A stretch of 64,000 bases of DNA from positions 5,544,824 to 5,608,823 of the forward strand of contig LNAC01000009.1 in the NCBI GenBank assembly GCA_002007465.1. The letters run 5' to 3'. The stretch is from Ailurus styani. Its lineage: Eukaryota > Chordata > Mammalia > Carnivora > Ailuridae. A program made the translations under genes and the position numbers. The notes beneath the pieces are model-generated. The model did not search any database. It was not told the origin of the DNA and worked only from the letters and a program-made list of their open reading frames with translations. The first letter of the stretch is position 1. The number at the start of each line of letters is the position of its first letter. Shown in pieces: positions 1 to 12,275 of the stretch.

Positions 1-1700
1 ACCTCAAGCATATGTTTTCCATCTAATTTTTATGTTTAGTTTCACTTTTTAGAGGCAGTGTCTGAATTTCCAGAGCATCCAACCCACTCTGAATTTTTCA
101 GCATATATCCTGCTACCCATTCTGTCAAGTTTGACATTACAACTTTTGATTTTTAGGAAAATTAGCTGTATACCTTTGTAAATCATGTGTGTTTTGCTTT
201 TTGAGGGGGTAGGAAGCTGCTGGAGGAAAGAAAAGCTTTATTGGCTAACTTATTTAAACCTATAAACCCACAAAAGTCCAGGCATTTTATGTCTTCACGG
301 AATTCAAAAGAAGCATTCTGTGTCTTTGTCAATGAAAAGGAATCATTTGCTACAGTTTAATGAAGGGACAGAATATCTTGATTACCAGGTCAGATGTACT
401 ACTGAATAGGATCTGGCATGCATTTAGAGTATTTTAGCCATCTATTAATTTCCCTCTATTTGATTGGATAATATTTGATACCATCTTTTATAGTCTCAAG
501 AATATCATTTCCAAGAATAGCTATTTCCAAAGTGCTGTTTGGATAGAGAACGAGTATTGAGTGCTGATTTTTAAAAACACCATTGTGCGTCATTGGAAAT
601 GTATTTATCTAAAAGTATATCATGATTTAATTCAAAATTTCAATATGCCGACACCCAGGATAACAGTGCACTAATAGAAAGGTTCATCTGTTTGCTTTTG
701 ATGGCACGTGGAGTAGCACTCCCTTCAAAAATTAAATTGTCCAGAACATACTTATCTTCATATGCACAAGGCAAATCAGAACACGGCACAGACAAATTTT
801 GTCTTTTTAAAAATTAGTACTATTCAGTACCTCTACATCAACTATGCACTTCTTTGTGTTAACATATGAGGGTGTCGGATATTTACTTTTCCCAACAAAA
901 CGTGTGTGAAAAGTCTTATTAAATTACCATTTTGCACATTTCTAATGAGAAAGAACTCTGTGACTGATGTGTTATTTCTTGAGTACCGACTTTGCTGTAT
1001 GTTTCCTAAGCACATTTGCTAATGTTTCGTCATATAAGTACCAACATTTCATGTATATTTCTTCATGTAAATATTCTTTATTTTTATGAGAGTAACTCAG
1101 GCGTATAATCTAAAGCTGTAGTTCTCAACTCTTTTCGTGTATCAGAAACATTTGAGTCCTTCTCATAACCATCTATCCTTGAGCCCCAACTCATGTGACT
1201 CTGCATCACTTCACCTGGGGTAGGTCTTGGGTGTCATTGCAATTCCAGTGCGTGTCAGGGTGGGGACCCCTCCCTCCGTCAGTGAGTTCCCACACATGTT
1301 ACCAAAAAGGCAGTTTCGGTTCTCCTGCCCTGCACCCATTTGCGTTCTTCCAGAGGTCACCAGTTGCATCTTTTGTATCTGATTATTTGGGTGTTTAGCC
1401 ATCATTTTTCTAAATAACATGCTCATTTTGGTATTTCTTGATTCTTCAGTTTTAAGCATATGCCCTACTGTTCCAATCTGGAAAAGAAATTAGGCTCTTT
1501 CTTCTCCCTATCCTCAGCTCATAGTTATACCTTTCACCTTGACTTCTATCATGATTTTGATTCACTGAATATTTAGTGCTTATATTATGATGACTAGAAA
1601 ATGTGTTTAACATCTAAGCTGTATAGTAAACTTTTTCTTTCCTATGCAACTTCCTGCTTTTCCTGGAGCAAACAATTATGAAATGTTGTTCCTTGTTTTT
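1..1700. other. SCAI intron, no recognisable feature
   Basis: AT-rich unique-looking sequence. No exon or clear repeat recognised, apart from a faint MER5-like (hAT) resemblance around 1118-1255. Confidence 0.5.
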
Positions 1701-1989
1701 GTCTGAACGTCGCATTGATTGAGCCCCAGTCTGCTCACCAGTCACGCACATCTTCATTTAGGTTGTTCAGATGTGTCTGTCTCTTAATTTTCTCTTTGTG
1801 CCGAATTATTCCTCCCTCCCAGAGCCTCGGAACTGGTGCCCTCCGCAGAGCCCTCATCCCAGAACCTCATTTCATTATTATCTTGGGAAGTCTTCATTTC
1901 TTCTCTGTTTCCCAAATCCTGTGTCTTCCTCTTGGACTCTCATTCCATTTACTCTCATTTTGGTGCACCATTTCCAGGAGGAACTTCCT

Positions 1990-2550
1990 GGAAAATATTT
2001 GAGGTCTTGAACTTCTTCAGTTGTTCTTTAATTTCCCTTATGTTTGAATGATGGTTTTGGTAGACATTAGAAATCATTTCCCTTCATAATTTGAAAGGGT
2101 TTGTTGTATTGCTTTCTAGCTTCCAGTATTTCCTACAAGTAGAAAAGCATTCTCATTCTTGATTCTTTTATGTGACCTGTTTTCAGTATCTGGAAACATC
2201 TAGGATCGTCAGTTTGAGCTCCAGTGTTTTTCACCTTCTTGAACAGGGTGCCCTGATCTAGGTTTGCTTTTTCGTGCAGCTTGGCATGTACTTCACAAAT
2301 CCTTTCAACATGGAAACTCCATCCATTTTCTTGAGTTGTTCCATTGATTTCCTCTCCCCATTTTCTCTCTTCTATCTTTTGGGATCTTGGGGCCATCTGT
2401 CATTCCTATATTGGACCTTCTAGTCTAGTCCTTCAGTTTTCTTGCCCTTAATTTTCCATCTCCTGCTCTTTTTGCTCTTTAGGAAATTCCATTGCTTTTA
2501 TCTTCTAAGCTGTGAGACTTCTCATTTATTTTCTGGATGTTTTTTCATAA
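1990..2550 (-). repeat. Ancient LINE-like fragment
   Basis: Phrases such as TTTCTAGCTTCCAGTATTTC and ATGTGACCTGTTTTCAGTAT resemble old mammalian L1-type antisense sequence. Family uncertain. Confidence 0.4.
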
Positions 2551-2727
2551 AGATATAGATTTGTGTACGTATATAAGACATATGTGCATACAAATATATA
2601 ATTATCTTGGCTTTTTTTTATCTTGGTTGAAATATCTTCCCTTCCCTTTGAAAATATCAGTAATCATTTTAAAATTCTCCCTGCCTGGTATCTTTTCCTC
2701 TGTGTCGATTTGTTTCTCTTTGGTTTT

Positions 2728-2884
2728 GTCTATATATTTCATGATAGAGACTTTCCTCAGGGTATCGTAAGGTTTGTTTGCTCAGATTTAAGAGTGGAAT
2801 TTATAGACCCTTTGTCTATATATTTCATGATAGAGACTTTCCTCAGGGTATTGGAATGTTTGTTTGCTCAGATTTAAGAGTGGA
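2728..2884 (+). repeat. 86-bp-period tandem duplication, two copies
   Basis: About 71 bp starting GTCTATATATTTCATGATAG at 2728 recurs at 2814 with a few substitutions. There is no N between the copies, so this is likely a real, older duplication. Confidence 0.85.
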
Positions 2885-3204
2885 AGCTAGCACAATGATC
2901 GGTATCTCTGAGGTTGTACATAGAGCTTGTCACACTGAGAATGCTCAGTGTGATGCTCTAGCTGGACCACTTAGCTGGGTAATCTCTGATGTCAGTATCT
3001 TCAGGTCTTTCTTCATGATCTGGGCATATTCAGCAGAGCAGACTGAACTCTTCTGCCTGGAATGTAAGGATCTGACTATCAGCACTATGCTTTGTTTTTC
3101 CTAAAGTCTGTATGTGTGTTTATGTTTGTATATTCATGGATCTTTATGTCTCCATTGCCTTACACTTAAAATGTTCTTAGTAATATGTGTTGAGTGATTA
3201 AATG

Positions 3205-3325
3205 AAGGTACGCCTATTATCTTTATTTTGTAGATGAGGAAACTTTGCATATAGAGGTTAAGTATTTTGCCTAATTGATTCCAGCAGCCCTTCTCACTCC
3301 AAAGCCCAAGCTCTATCCAGAGGAT
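3205..3325 (+). repeat. MIR SINE relic
   Basis: TTTGTAGATGAGGAAACTTT, then GAGGTTAAGTATTTTGCC and CAAAGCCCAAGCTCTATCCAG match the MIR 3' half. Confidence 0.7.
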
Positions 3326-3829
3326 AGAGGAGTTTTGCATGCTAGTCCCAGCCTCATTTCAGAAGAGATTGATTGAAATGCCAAGATCTGTGTAACAAGT
3401 ATGGCCCACACTTTGGCTCTCAAATTGTCATTAGGGAACGGGCAAATTGAAGTGGCCTTATCCGTAGTCAGATAGTACTTGTGGGAGTAAAATAAACCCC
3501 TCAGTCATTGTGGGCAACATGTCTTTTAGTTCTGCTTTCTTTTCTTTGGGAGAAGAAAATCCTTTGAGTATTTAAATATTTGTGACAGAACTGGATCTCT
3601 GCCAGTGAACATGAGTTAGGCATTTGTCAAAACAGTGATATTTATGTAAACAGCCCCATCCTAAAGTATTTGACTGATGGCTGCAGATTGCCGTAGTCTA
3701 CCGTAGTCTATTAAGGCTTTCACCTTCCTAACCAGAGCATGTAGGAGTTCTTCTGCCAGTCAGCCATACTCATTCCATTTCTTCTTTGCTACTTTGAAAG
3801 ATATTCTCTCCTTTTTTTTTTTTTTTTTT

Positions 3830-4440
3830 GGTGATCTACAATTATACTGGTGTCTACTACATTTTCTTTCTTTATATTTATTGGGATTTGTTGGATTTCT
3901 TGAAATGGTATGTTGGAGTTTTTCATTATTGCTGGAAAATTCTCAGCCATTATCTCTTCAGATATTGGTGGTACCCTGGTTTCTCTCTCATCCCCTTCTG
4001 GAACTCATCATATGTGCATATTTATTAGCACAGCATTCTCACTGTGTCTTCCACATCTCTTAACTTCTCTTCTACATTTTCCATCTTTTTGTATATCATG
4101 TTGAGATTTGGATACTTTCTTTGATCTGTCTTTCAGCTCACAAATTCTTCCTTTAGCTGTGATTAACTTGCTTTTAAACCCATTTATTGAGTTTTATATT
4201 GCTTATATTTTATTTCTAGAAGTTCTCTATGGTTCCTTTAAAAATAACCCCTTGCCTTTTTTATTGTTTCCTCTTTTCTGTTTTCAAGTTTGTTCTTTAT
4301 TTCTTTAAACTTAGTAAGCATACTCATTTTATTATTTATGTCTCTGATAATTATTATACCTGAAATCTGCTTTTGCTGCCAAAAGACACCCTTTGGTATT
4401 TTTGTATTCTTGAATGCTTGATGACCTTTGACCAGTTTCT
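3830..4440 (-). repeat. Old L1-type fragment, antisense
   Basis: Contains the degenerate TTAGCACAGCATTCTCACTG / TTCTAGAAGTTCTCTATGGT text seen in old L1 antisense copies; it resembles 28110-28640. Confidence 0.5.
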
Positions 4441-4468
4441 TCTCATTATCCTTAAAACTATTTGTGGG

Positions 4469-4676
4469 CTGGGCGCCTGGGTGGCTCAGTGGGTTAAAGC
4501 CGCTGCCTTCGGCTCAGGTCATGATCTCAGCGTCCTGGGATTGAGGCCCGCATCGGGCTCTCTGCTCAGCGGGGAGCCTGCTTCCTCCTCTCCCTGTCTC
4601 TCTCTGCCTGCCTCTCTGCCTACTTGTAATCTCTCTCCGTGTCAAATAAAAAAATAAAAAAATAATCTTTAAAAAA
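4469..4676 (+). mobile_element. CAN-SINE, young subfamily, full length
   Basis: Head GGCGCCTGGGTGGCTCAGTG, CT-rich body and A-rich tail. Flanked by perfect 15-bp target-site duplication AAAACTATTTGTGGG (4454-4468 and 4677-4691). Confidence 0.95.
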
Positions 4677-5259
4677 AAAACTATTTGTGGGAGATTCACT
4701 GAGCCCTAGAATGAAGATACTTTCATCCAGAGATTGTGTGTATCTGCTTTGGCTAGACACCTGATGACATTACTGTGTTGGGACCATGTTTTTAGGATTA
4801 CCTTCATAGTATGAAGTAGTTTGGGCTGCAAACATGAGAGAGGGACCTTTAATTACAACCCTCAGGCACTGTTGTGATTTTGTTTGTTTGTCTCTGCTCC
4901 GTTCAGTACTGAGAAAATTTTCCTTGCAGATCCCTTGAGAAGTGGTCATGGGGGAAGGAAGGTAAAGAGTTTGGTTTGGTTCATCCTTACACTGAAAGGT
5001 ATAACCCTTTAGGATTCCAGTTTAACAGGGCCGGGTTCCTATCAGACTCCCATCTTCGGCAGACCCTGCTCTCAGGGACGCTCTTCTCTGGATTAGATCT
5101 TTAAAACCTAAAATCAAGTTCGATTGCCTCAAGGCCAAAGAGTTCTGGAGTCAGCTTACTTTCTCAGTTTCTTCTGCTGGTTTTTCCACATCTCTGTGAG
5201 CTCCTGTCATTGAAATGGCCCTGGCCTCTGTCTTTGTTGCTCTTCTTTTCCAGCTACAA

Positions 5260-6060
5260 CTCACTCCCTGGATGCCCTTATTTAGTTTCATGAGTCTAAT
5301 TACGATCTCTGTGCTGACAGTTTCCAGCCCAGACCTCTCTGTTACTGCAGACTCAAATATAATCTACCGACTCCATATCTCTGATTGGTAATTCCAATAG
5401 AATCGCAAATTTCGCGTGCCCGAGACAGAATCCCTGGACCTCTTCCACCTCCAGCTTTCCCCAGAGCAGTTACTGACTTTCGTACTTTTATAGTTGCCCC
5501 AACCCAAATCCTTGGTTTCATTCTTGCTTCCTCTTTCCGTCACACCCGGCTTCCATTTCAGGCAGTCCTCTTGGCTGTGACAGATACATCCAGAATCTTA
5601 CCACTTCCACTGCCCTCACCCTGGCCGGTGCTGCCGGTGTCTCTCCCCTGAACTATTGCAGCAGCTCCCTACCTTCTGCCCTTGCTCCCCTACAGAGTAT
5701 GCTCCCCTACAGATCCCGTCCCTTTTCTACTCAAAATCTCAAGGCTACTCATCTCACTCAGAGTGAAGGCTTCATGTTATCTGCCCTCACACACCTCCTG
5801 CTCCCCTCAGAAGCACCTGTGAGCTTTTCTCTTGCCAATCTCCCTATCAGTTCTCTTCAGCCACATTGACCTTGCTGTGCCTCTAACATACATGGCTGTC
5901 AGCTGCTTAGGATCTTTGTGTCTCTTCCCTCTGCCTTGAGTCCTTTTCCAAAGACACTGACTTTGTCCTTCAGGTGTTTGACAGGTTGAAGCTTCTTAAT
6001 AGGGTCTTCTCTAATTGCCCTATTTAAAATCATATGTCTCCCCTGCATTCTTTATCCACC
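5260..6060 (+). repeat. L2 LINE 3' region
   Basis: Degenerate L2 text throughout: TTTCCAGCCCAGACCTCTCT, CTGAACTATTGCAGCAGCTC, TGCCTTGAGTCC and so on. More L2 3'-end sequence appears at 6870-7010. Confidence 0.65.
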
Positions 6061-6210
6061 TGTCTTTATTTTTTCTTAATGATCATGACAGCTTCTATGT
6101 AGTGTCATACACTATTTTAGGCACTTTACAAACATTAACATGTTTAATCCTCAGAAACCCAATGTGTTACTTTTATTATTCCTATTTTACTGATAAGAAA
6201 ACCAAGGCAG

Positions 6211-6420
6211 GGGCGCCTGGGTGGCTCAGTTGGTTAGGTGTCTGCCTTTGGGTCAGGTCTTGATTCTAGGGTCCTGGGATCTAGCCCCACACTGGACTCC
6301 CTGATCATGGGGAGCCTGCTTCTCTCTCTCTGCCCTCTGCCCATCCCTGCCACTCGTATTCTCTCTCACTCGCTCTGCTCTCTCTCAAATAAATAAATCA
6401 AAAATCTTAAAAAAAAAAAA
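6211..6420 (+). mobile_element. CAN-SINE, first insertion into MIR
   Basis: Older-type body (CAGTTGGTTAGGTGTCTGCC). Its target-site duplication AAGAAAA(C/T)CAAGGCAG lies at 6195-6210 and 6666-6681, outside the second SINE, which shows order of insertion. Confidence 0.93.
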
Positions 6421-6426
6421 GGAAAA

Positions 6427-6665
6427 GGGCGCTTGGGTGGCTCAGTGGGTTAAAGCCTCTGCTTTCGGCTCAGGTCATGATCTCAGGGTCCTGGGATCGA
6501 GGCCCGCATTGGGCTCCCTGCACAGCGGGGAGCCTGCTTCCCCCTCTCTCTCTGCCTGCCTCTCTGCCTCCTTGTGATCTCTCTCCCTCTGTGAAATAAA
6601 TAAATAAATAAACAAACAAACAAATAAATAAATAAATAAAATCTTTAAAAAAAAAAAAAAAGGAA
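6427..6665 (+). mobile_element. CAN-SINE, second insertion in the tail of the first
   Basis: Young subfamily (CAGTGGGTTAAAGCCTCTGC) inserted in the A-tail of the preceding SINE. Local repeat is AAAAGGAAAAG. The tail has AAAT/AAAC tetranucleotides. Confidence 0.93.
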
Positions 6666-6869
6666 AAGAAAATCAAGGCAGAGAAAGGTTAAATAGTTTG
6701 CCCCAGGTCAGACAAACAACTAGTAAGTGGCTGAGTTGGGATTTAAACAGTCTGATTGTAAAGTCTGTGCAGCTAACCATACTTTGTGCTGTCTTTTTCC
6801 ATATGTAGCAGTAGTCACTTTATATATTACATTACTGCTTTGTTTACTGTGGGTCTCTCCCTGCCACCT

Positions 6870-7010
6870 CCACCCCCATCTGAATGCCAGCTCCAGGAAA
6901 ACAGGGTTTATTATTATTATTATTTTTTAATCTGTTTTGTTTACTGCTATATTCCTACCACCTAGAACAGTGTCTAGTCAGTAGGTTCAAGGAGTATTTT
7001 TTGAAGAAAA
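6870..7010 (+). repeat. L2 LINE 3' end
   Basis: AATGCCAGCTCCAGGAAAAC, then CTAGAACAGTGTCTAGTCAG and GTATTTTTTGAA match the L2 terminus. Confidence 0.7.
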
Positions 7011-7501
7011 GAGATCTTTAAAAAGGGTACTATGTACTGTTTTAAAGTTTTAAAGATGTTTTAAAGTATCCATTAAATAAATAATTTCCTGGGAGAAAAA
7101 AATTTAATGGCTGTAAGAAGGAAATCAGAAAAACCCAATCAGGGTATGAAATAGAGGAAAATGATCAAAGTTACCTCATTTTTCCCCTACAAGAAAGGCT
7201 AGCCCTTGGGAGTTCACCAGTAAATACTTTTAAACTTTTAGAATCAAATATATAGTTCCAGAGCAATGAAGATCAAAATTATATATTCAGTAGCAGTTAG
7301 GTCACAAGACACTTATATGACCTTGAACATGTCCTTGGTTTTTTTCTGTGCCTCTCTTTCATTCACTGTAAAATAGGTTGGCAATACTGATCTTTCAGTA
7401 TTGTTAAGATTACAAGTTAGATCTATGAAACCTAGGAAAATCCCTGAAAAGTAGTATTAGTACTCAGTAAATGATAGAAATTATTATGGTAACGACTTTC
7501 T

Positions 7502-7692
7502 TTTTAAGATTTTATTTATTTATTTGGCAGAGAGAGAGAGATCACAAGTAGGCAGAGAGGCAGGCAGAGAGAGAGGAGGAAGCAGGCTCCTTGCTGAGCA
7601 GAGAGCCTGATGCGGGCCTTGATCCCAGGACCCTGAGATCATGACCTGAGCCGAAGGCAGAGGCTTTAACCCACTGAGCCACCCAGGTGCCC
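7502..7692 (-). mobile_element. CAN-SINE, young subfamily
   Basis: Minus-strand head ends CCACCCAGGTGCCC and poly-T starts at 7502. Imperfect flanking repeat TAA(C/T)GACT. Confidence 0.93.
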
Positions 7693-7985
7693 GCTAATGA
7701 CTATTTTAAGACACAAATAACACACACAAAAGAAAACTCTACCCCAGATTAGTTTATCGTTAATAGAGTAGAAAAAAATAAAATACTAATAAAAAGACTA
7801 GTAAATGGATTAATAGGATAATCTAACAAAAGAGTTTATCTGAATTGTACATGAATTTTGTGAAAATCAATCAATATTGTATACTATGCCAATAGGATAA
7901 ATAAGAAAAATCACATGCTTAACTCAGGGGTAATTTTGTACCCATTCTTTTGAAATAATAATTTATTTTATAAATAAATTTAGTT

Positions 7986-8180
7986 GGGGCACCTGGGTGG
8001 CTCAGCCATTAAGCATCTGCCTTCGGCTCAGGTTATGATCCCCAGGTCCTGGGTCAAGCCCCACATTGGGCTCCCTACTCGGCGGGAAGCCTGCTTCTCC
8101 CTCTCCCACTCCCCTTACTTGTGTTCCCTCTCTCACTGTGTCTCTCTCTGTCAAACAAATAAGTAAAATCTTTAAATAAA
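7986..8180 (+). mobile_element. CAN-SINE, older subfamily
   Basis: Head GGGGCACCTGGGTGGCTCAG, CATTAAGCATCTGCC box, A-rich tail. Confidence 0.93.
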
Positions 8181-8205
8181 TAATAAATTTAGTGCCCATT
8201 TTTTT

Positions 8206-8395
8206 TCTCTTTTTAATATTTATTTATTTTAGAGAGAGTGAGCAAGTCGGGGGAGGCACATAGGAAGAGAATCCTCAAGCAGATTCCCTGCTGGGTGTGT
8301 AGCTCTACTCTGGGCTCAATCCCAGGATCCTGAGATCATAACTTGAGCCAAAATCAAGAGTTGGACGCTTAACCAACTAAGCCACCCAGGTGCCC
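8206..8395 (-). mobile_element. CAN-SINE, diverged
   Basis: Head at the right (CCACCCAGGTGCCC). It forms an inverted pair with the + copy 25 bp to its left. Confidence 0.9.
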
Positions 8396-8401
8396 TGAGT
8401 A

Positions 8402-8606
8402 CACATTCATTCATTCATTCATTCATTTATTTTAGAGAGAGTGTGTGTTGGAGCAGGGATAGAGAGGGAGGAAGACAGAAACCCAAGCAGATTCCATGCT
8501 GAGCATAGACCCGCACTCAGGGCTGGCTCCCATGACTCTGAGATCACAACCTGCGCCAAAACCAAGAGTCAGACACTTAACCAACTGCACCACCCAGGCA
8601 TCCCCC
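8402..8606 (-). mobile_element. CAN-SINE, diverged
   Basis: Starts in a (TTCA)n-like tail at 8406-8428 and ends CACCCAGGCATCC. Confidence 0.9.
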
Positions 8607-8893
8607 CAGTACCCATTCTTAATTTAAAACAAACAAACAAAAACAAACAAACAAACAAAAAAACACCTCAGCTTATGATGAAAAGGTACTATACTGAGTT
8701 GCCAATTTTGGACTTCAAGTGAAAAACATTGAAAGTATTCTTAATTAAAATAAGCAAGAAAAAGAGAGTGCCTGCTATCCTCCTTGTGACTGATCTTGTT
8801 TTAGTCCTGACCAGAATTGTTTAACGTTCCCAAAATAAAGCAGTGAAAAAGGTTGTCCAGACTAGTACAAAGTGTAAATATTGAAAAGAAAGA

Positions 8894-9028
8894 GGGGTGC
8901 CTGGGTGGTTCAGTCAGTTAAGCATCTGCCTTTGGCTCAGGTCATGATCCTAGGGTCCTGGGATTGAGCCCCAAGTTGGGCTTCTTGCTCAGTGGGAAGC
9001 CTGCTGCTCCCCCTGCTTGTGCTCTGTT

Positions 9029-9066
<38 letters not shown>

Positions 9067-9090
9067 AAATAAATAAAATATTTTAAAAAC
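8894..9090 (+). mobile_element. CAN-SINE with expanded CT tract
   Basis: Head GGGGTGCCTGGGTGGTTCAG. The internal pyrimidine region has grown to a (CT)n run at about 9030-9063. Confidence 0.93.
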
Positions 9091-9095
9091 ATTGA

Positions 9096-9290
9096 GGTGT
9101 GCCTGGGTGACTCATCCCTTAAGCTTCTGCCTTTAGCTCAGGTCATGGTCCCCGGAGTCCGAGGATCGAGCCCTGCATTGGGCTCTCTGCTCAGCAGGGA
9201 GCCTGCTTCTTCCTCTCCTCTGCCTGCATACCCCCTGCTTGTGGTCTCCCTCTGTCAGATAAATAAATAAAATCTTAAAAAAAAAAAATA
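9096..9290 (+). mobile_element. CAN-SINE
   Basis: Head GTGTGCCTGGGTGACTCATC. Its tail continues into (TA)n at 9289-9301. Confidence 0.92.
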
Positions 9291-9489
9291 TATATATATA
9301 TAGAAAAGAAAGAAATAGAAATTCTTAATTATAGATGATATAATTTTATTTTTAGAAAATCCTAAAGAATCCCACAAAAATTTAATATGCATACAAATTC
9401 AGCAGAGTAGTTAGATATGGGATGAATATATAAAAATGAAAAACAGTGTTTATATGAGCTGTAGCAAGTTAATATTTCTTCAACATATT

Positions 9490-9697
9490 GGGGTGTCTGG
9501 ATGGTTCAGTCAGTTAAACGGCCAGCTCTTGGTTTCAGCTCAGGTCATGATTTCAGGGTCTTGGAATCAAGCCCCGTGTCAGGCTCCACGCCCAATGGGG
9601 AATCTGCTTAAGGATTCTCTTTCCCTCTTCCTCTCCTCCTTGGTTCACTCACACACACACTCTCTCTCTCTCTAAAATAAATAAAATCTTTAAAAAA
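9490..9697 (+). mobile_element. CAN-SINE, diverged
   Basis: Head GGGGTGTCTGGATGGTTCAG, CAGCTCTTGGTTTCAGCTCA box, CT-rich body, tail AAATAAAATC. Confidence 0.92.
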
Positions 9698-9706
9698 TTT
9701 TCTTCA

Positions 9707-9893
9707 GGGGCGCCTGGGTGGCTCAGATGATTAAGTGTCTGCCTTTGGCTCAGATCATGATCCTCAGGGTCCTAGGATCGAACCCTGCATCAGGCTCTCT
9801 GCTCAGTGGGGAGCCTGCTTCCCCCCACTCTCTACCTGCCCGTCTGCCTACTTGTGATCTGTGTCAAATAAATAAATAAAATCTTCAAAAAAA
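9707..9893 (+). mobile_element. CAN-SINE
   Basis: Head GGGGCGCCTGGGTGGCTCAG. A TTTTCTTCAG repeat flanks both sides. Confidence 0.93.
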
Positions 9894-10084
9894 TTTTTTT
9901 TTCTTCAGTGTATGTTCCATTTATATGCAATAGCCATAATTTTTCTTAAACATAATAGCATTAAATCATATAATCCTTATATGGGGGCAATTATGAGACA
10001 TTCCCAAAAACTTGAAAATAAGATACTACTTTGGGAGTTTAACTATAAAATTAATTACCGAATGGGTTAGAACAGAGACGTGCA

Positions 10085-10652
10085 AGGTGTCCTTAAAGAA
10101 ACTGTTTCCCAGGCCTAATATTTAAATATAATCTGATAGGAGGAAGTCAGAGGTCCCCAAGGTCACCCCTCCCCCCCCAGGCTCAGTGATTCACAAGAAC
10201 TGCTAATTCTCAGCATATAATCACACTCACTACTAAGATTTATCATAGTAAAAGGATACAGAGCAAAATCTCAAAGGAAAAAAACACATGTGATCAAGTC
10301 CAGAGAAAAGCAGGCACGTACTTCCCAGAGGCATCTCCCAGTGAAACAGAGGATGCACTCAATTCTTCTAGGAACAAGTGAGACGACATGGGTAAAATGT
10401 CTCCTAGCAAGGCCACTAGGGACTCAGTGCCCAGGGTTTGCACTGGGAACTCATTGTGTAGGCACCCTCTGCCTGGCACATTTTAACATGCCATTCTCTC
10501 AGAAGAAAAGCAAGTGCTCAGCATAAACCATCTTGCTCCTACAGTCCAGGTATAGTGAACTGCTTTTACTAGTTTCGCTAATGGTGGGAACCCTCCCCAA
10601 ATCTAAGTCCCCAGAAACCAGCCTACAGCCAACCTTGTAAGCAGGACTTTCA
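10085..10652. repeat. Old LTR-like interspersed repeat, copy 1
   Basis: Homologous to 46405-46920. Shared landmarks in order are GGTCCCCAAGGTCACCC, AGGATACAGAGC, GGGACTCAGTGCCCAGGGTT, GCTCAGCATAAACCAT and ATGGTGGGAACCCT. Looks like an old endogenous-retrovirus-type LTR; family not assigned. Confidence 0.6.
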
Positions 10653-10853
10653 TTTTTTTTTTTTAAGATTTTATTTATTTATTTCACAGAGGGAGAGAGA
10701 TCACAAGGAGGCAGAGAGGCAGGCAGAGAGAGAGAGGGGGAAGCAGGCTCCCTGCTGAGCAGGGAGCCCGATGCGGGCCTCGATCCCAGGACCCTGAGAT
10801 CATGACCTGAGCCGAAAGCAGAGGCTTTAACCCACTGAGCCACCCAGGCGCCC
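10653..10853 (-). mobile_element. CAN-SINE, young subfamily
   Basis: Inserted at the end of the LTR-like repeat. CAGGACTTTCA is repeated on both sides. Confidence 0.95.
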
Positions 10854-11439
10854 AGGACTTTCAGAAGATAGCGATCAGGTTTGTTAGGCAACCCTCTCCA
10901 CACAGTGTTTTAAAAAGAAGAAGAAAAAAGCCAAGGTTGGTCAACAAGGGAAGCAAAGAAAAAGGAGACCTTGGGACATAAATAATAGCCATCTACATTT
11001 TAACCCTAAGAACAAGAGCATCATGGCCACAGATCCATCTCACAGTGTATAAATTAATGGCTCAAGGTGCCTTATCTGGAAAATGCTCCTTAATATCATT
11101 CTACTTACTCCCTTTGTTTTGATTGCAAGAAATTGCTAATTTACTTGTTTAGCTTTTTCTATTGATACTATATTCACAAAGTCACAAAATAAAAAATTTC
11201 AAAAAGGCTTATTATGATACCCCTTTATCCCTCCCAGTCTCAATTCACTCAGGTACTCATTCTCTCTCTGGCTAATAACTTTTGTCTGTTTCTTGTTTAT
11301 CCTAGAATTTTTTTTGACATATAGATAAACCAAAACAAATACATAGTCTTTAGTCTTCTTAGCTATATAAATGGCAGTAACATGCTATATACAACTGTTT
11401 TATAGCTTACTTTGTTTTTACTTAGTGAGAAGTGTTGGA

Positions 11440-11605
11440 GGGGTGCCTGAGTGGCTCAGTCAGTTAAGTGTCCAACTCTTGATTTTGCCTCAGGTCATGA
11501 TCTGAGGGTCATGAGATTGAACCCCGCATCGGGTTCCATGCTGGATGTGGAGCCTGCCTAAGATTCTCTCTCTCTCTCTCTCTCTCTCTCAAACAAACAA
11601 AAAAA
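11440..11605 (+). mobile_element. CAN-SINE, older, with CT tract
   Basis: Head GGGGTGCCTGAGTGGCTCAG, (CT)n from 11563 to 11590, tail AAACAAACAAAAAAA. Confidence 0.92.
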
Positions 11606-12275
11606 TGTTAGCGATCTTTTCATATCCCTTCACAAAGAGCTGCTTTGTTCTTTTTTTTTTTAATAACTGCATAGTACTCCATCGTATGGTTGTGCCAGAA
11701 TTCATTTTACCATTTTACCAATCTGTTGTTGCTGGTCATTTGGTTGTTTCTAGTCTTTACTATTACTACCAGTGCTGCAAGGAGTAACTTAGGGCTTAAT
11801 GTTATTCACGGGTTTGAGAATATATTGGTAGTATAAATTTTTAGTTGTAAAATTCCTGTGTTAATGGAATATAGATACTGCCAAATTGTCTAATAAAGAC
11901 TTTGTTCCAATTTACACTGTCATCCACATATGAGTATTTGTTTCTCCATATTCTTGCCAATCATGTATATTCTCAAGCTTTTGGAAATTTTGCTAAACTG
12001 GTAGGTTAAAAAGTGATACTGTAACGTCTTTTCATGTATTTGAGCCAGTTGTATTCCCTTTTCTGTGAATTCCCTGTTATCATCCACTCATTTTTCTATT
12101 GGATCAGTGGTCTGTTTCTTAAGGGTTTGAAGAAGCTCTTTCTATATTAAGGAGATTAATCTTTGTGATGTGCCTTGCAGATATTTTCCCCATTTCATCA
12201 TTTTGCTTTTGATTTAGCTTCTGCCATATTTTACTATGCACAAGCCTTTGATTTTGTAACTGGGTTTATTAATCT

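Larger units (their letters stand above)
6085..6785 (+). repeat. MIR SINE split by two CAN-SINEs
   Basis: The MIR 5' part (TTTTAGGCACTTTACAAAC to TTTTACTGATAAG) lies at 6110-6210. The 3' part (GAGAAAGGTTAAATAGTTTG to TAAGTGGCTGAGTTGGGAT) resumes at 6681. Insertions lie between. Confidence 0.75.

Noticed and set aside
8400..8430. CRISPR-like or regulatory short repeats such as (ATTC)n, (CT)n, (CA)n
   Set aside because: They are simple microsatellites in or beside SINE tails, in a mammalian genome.
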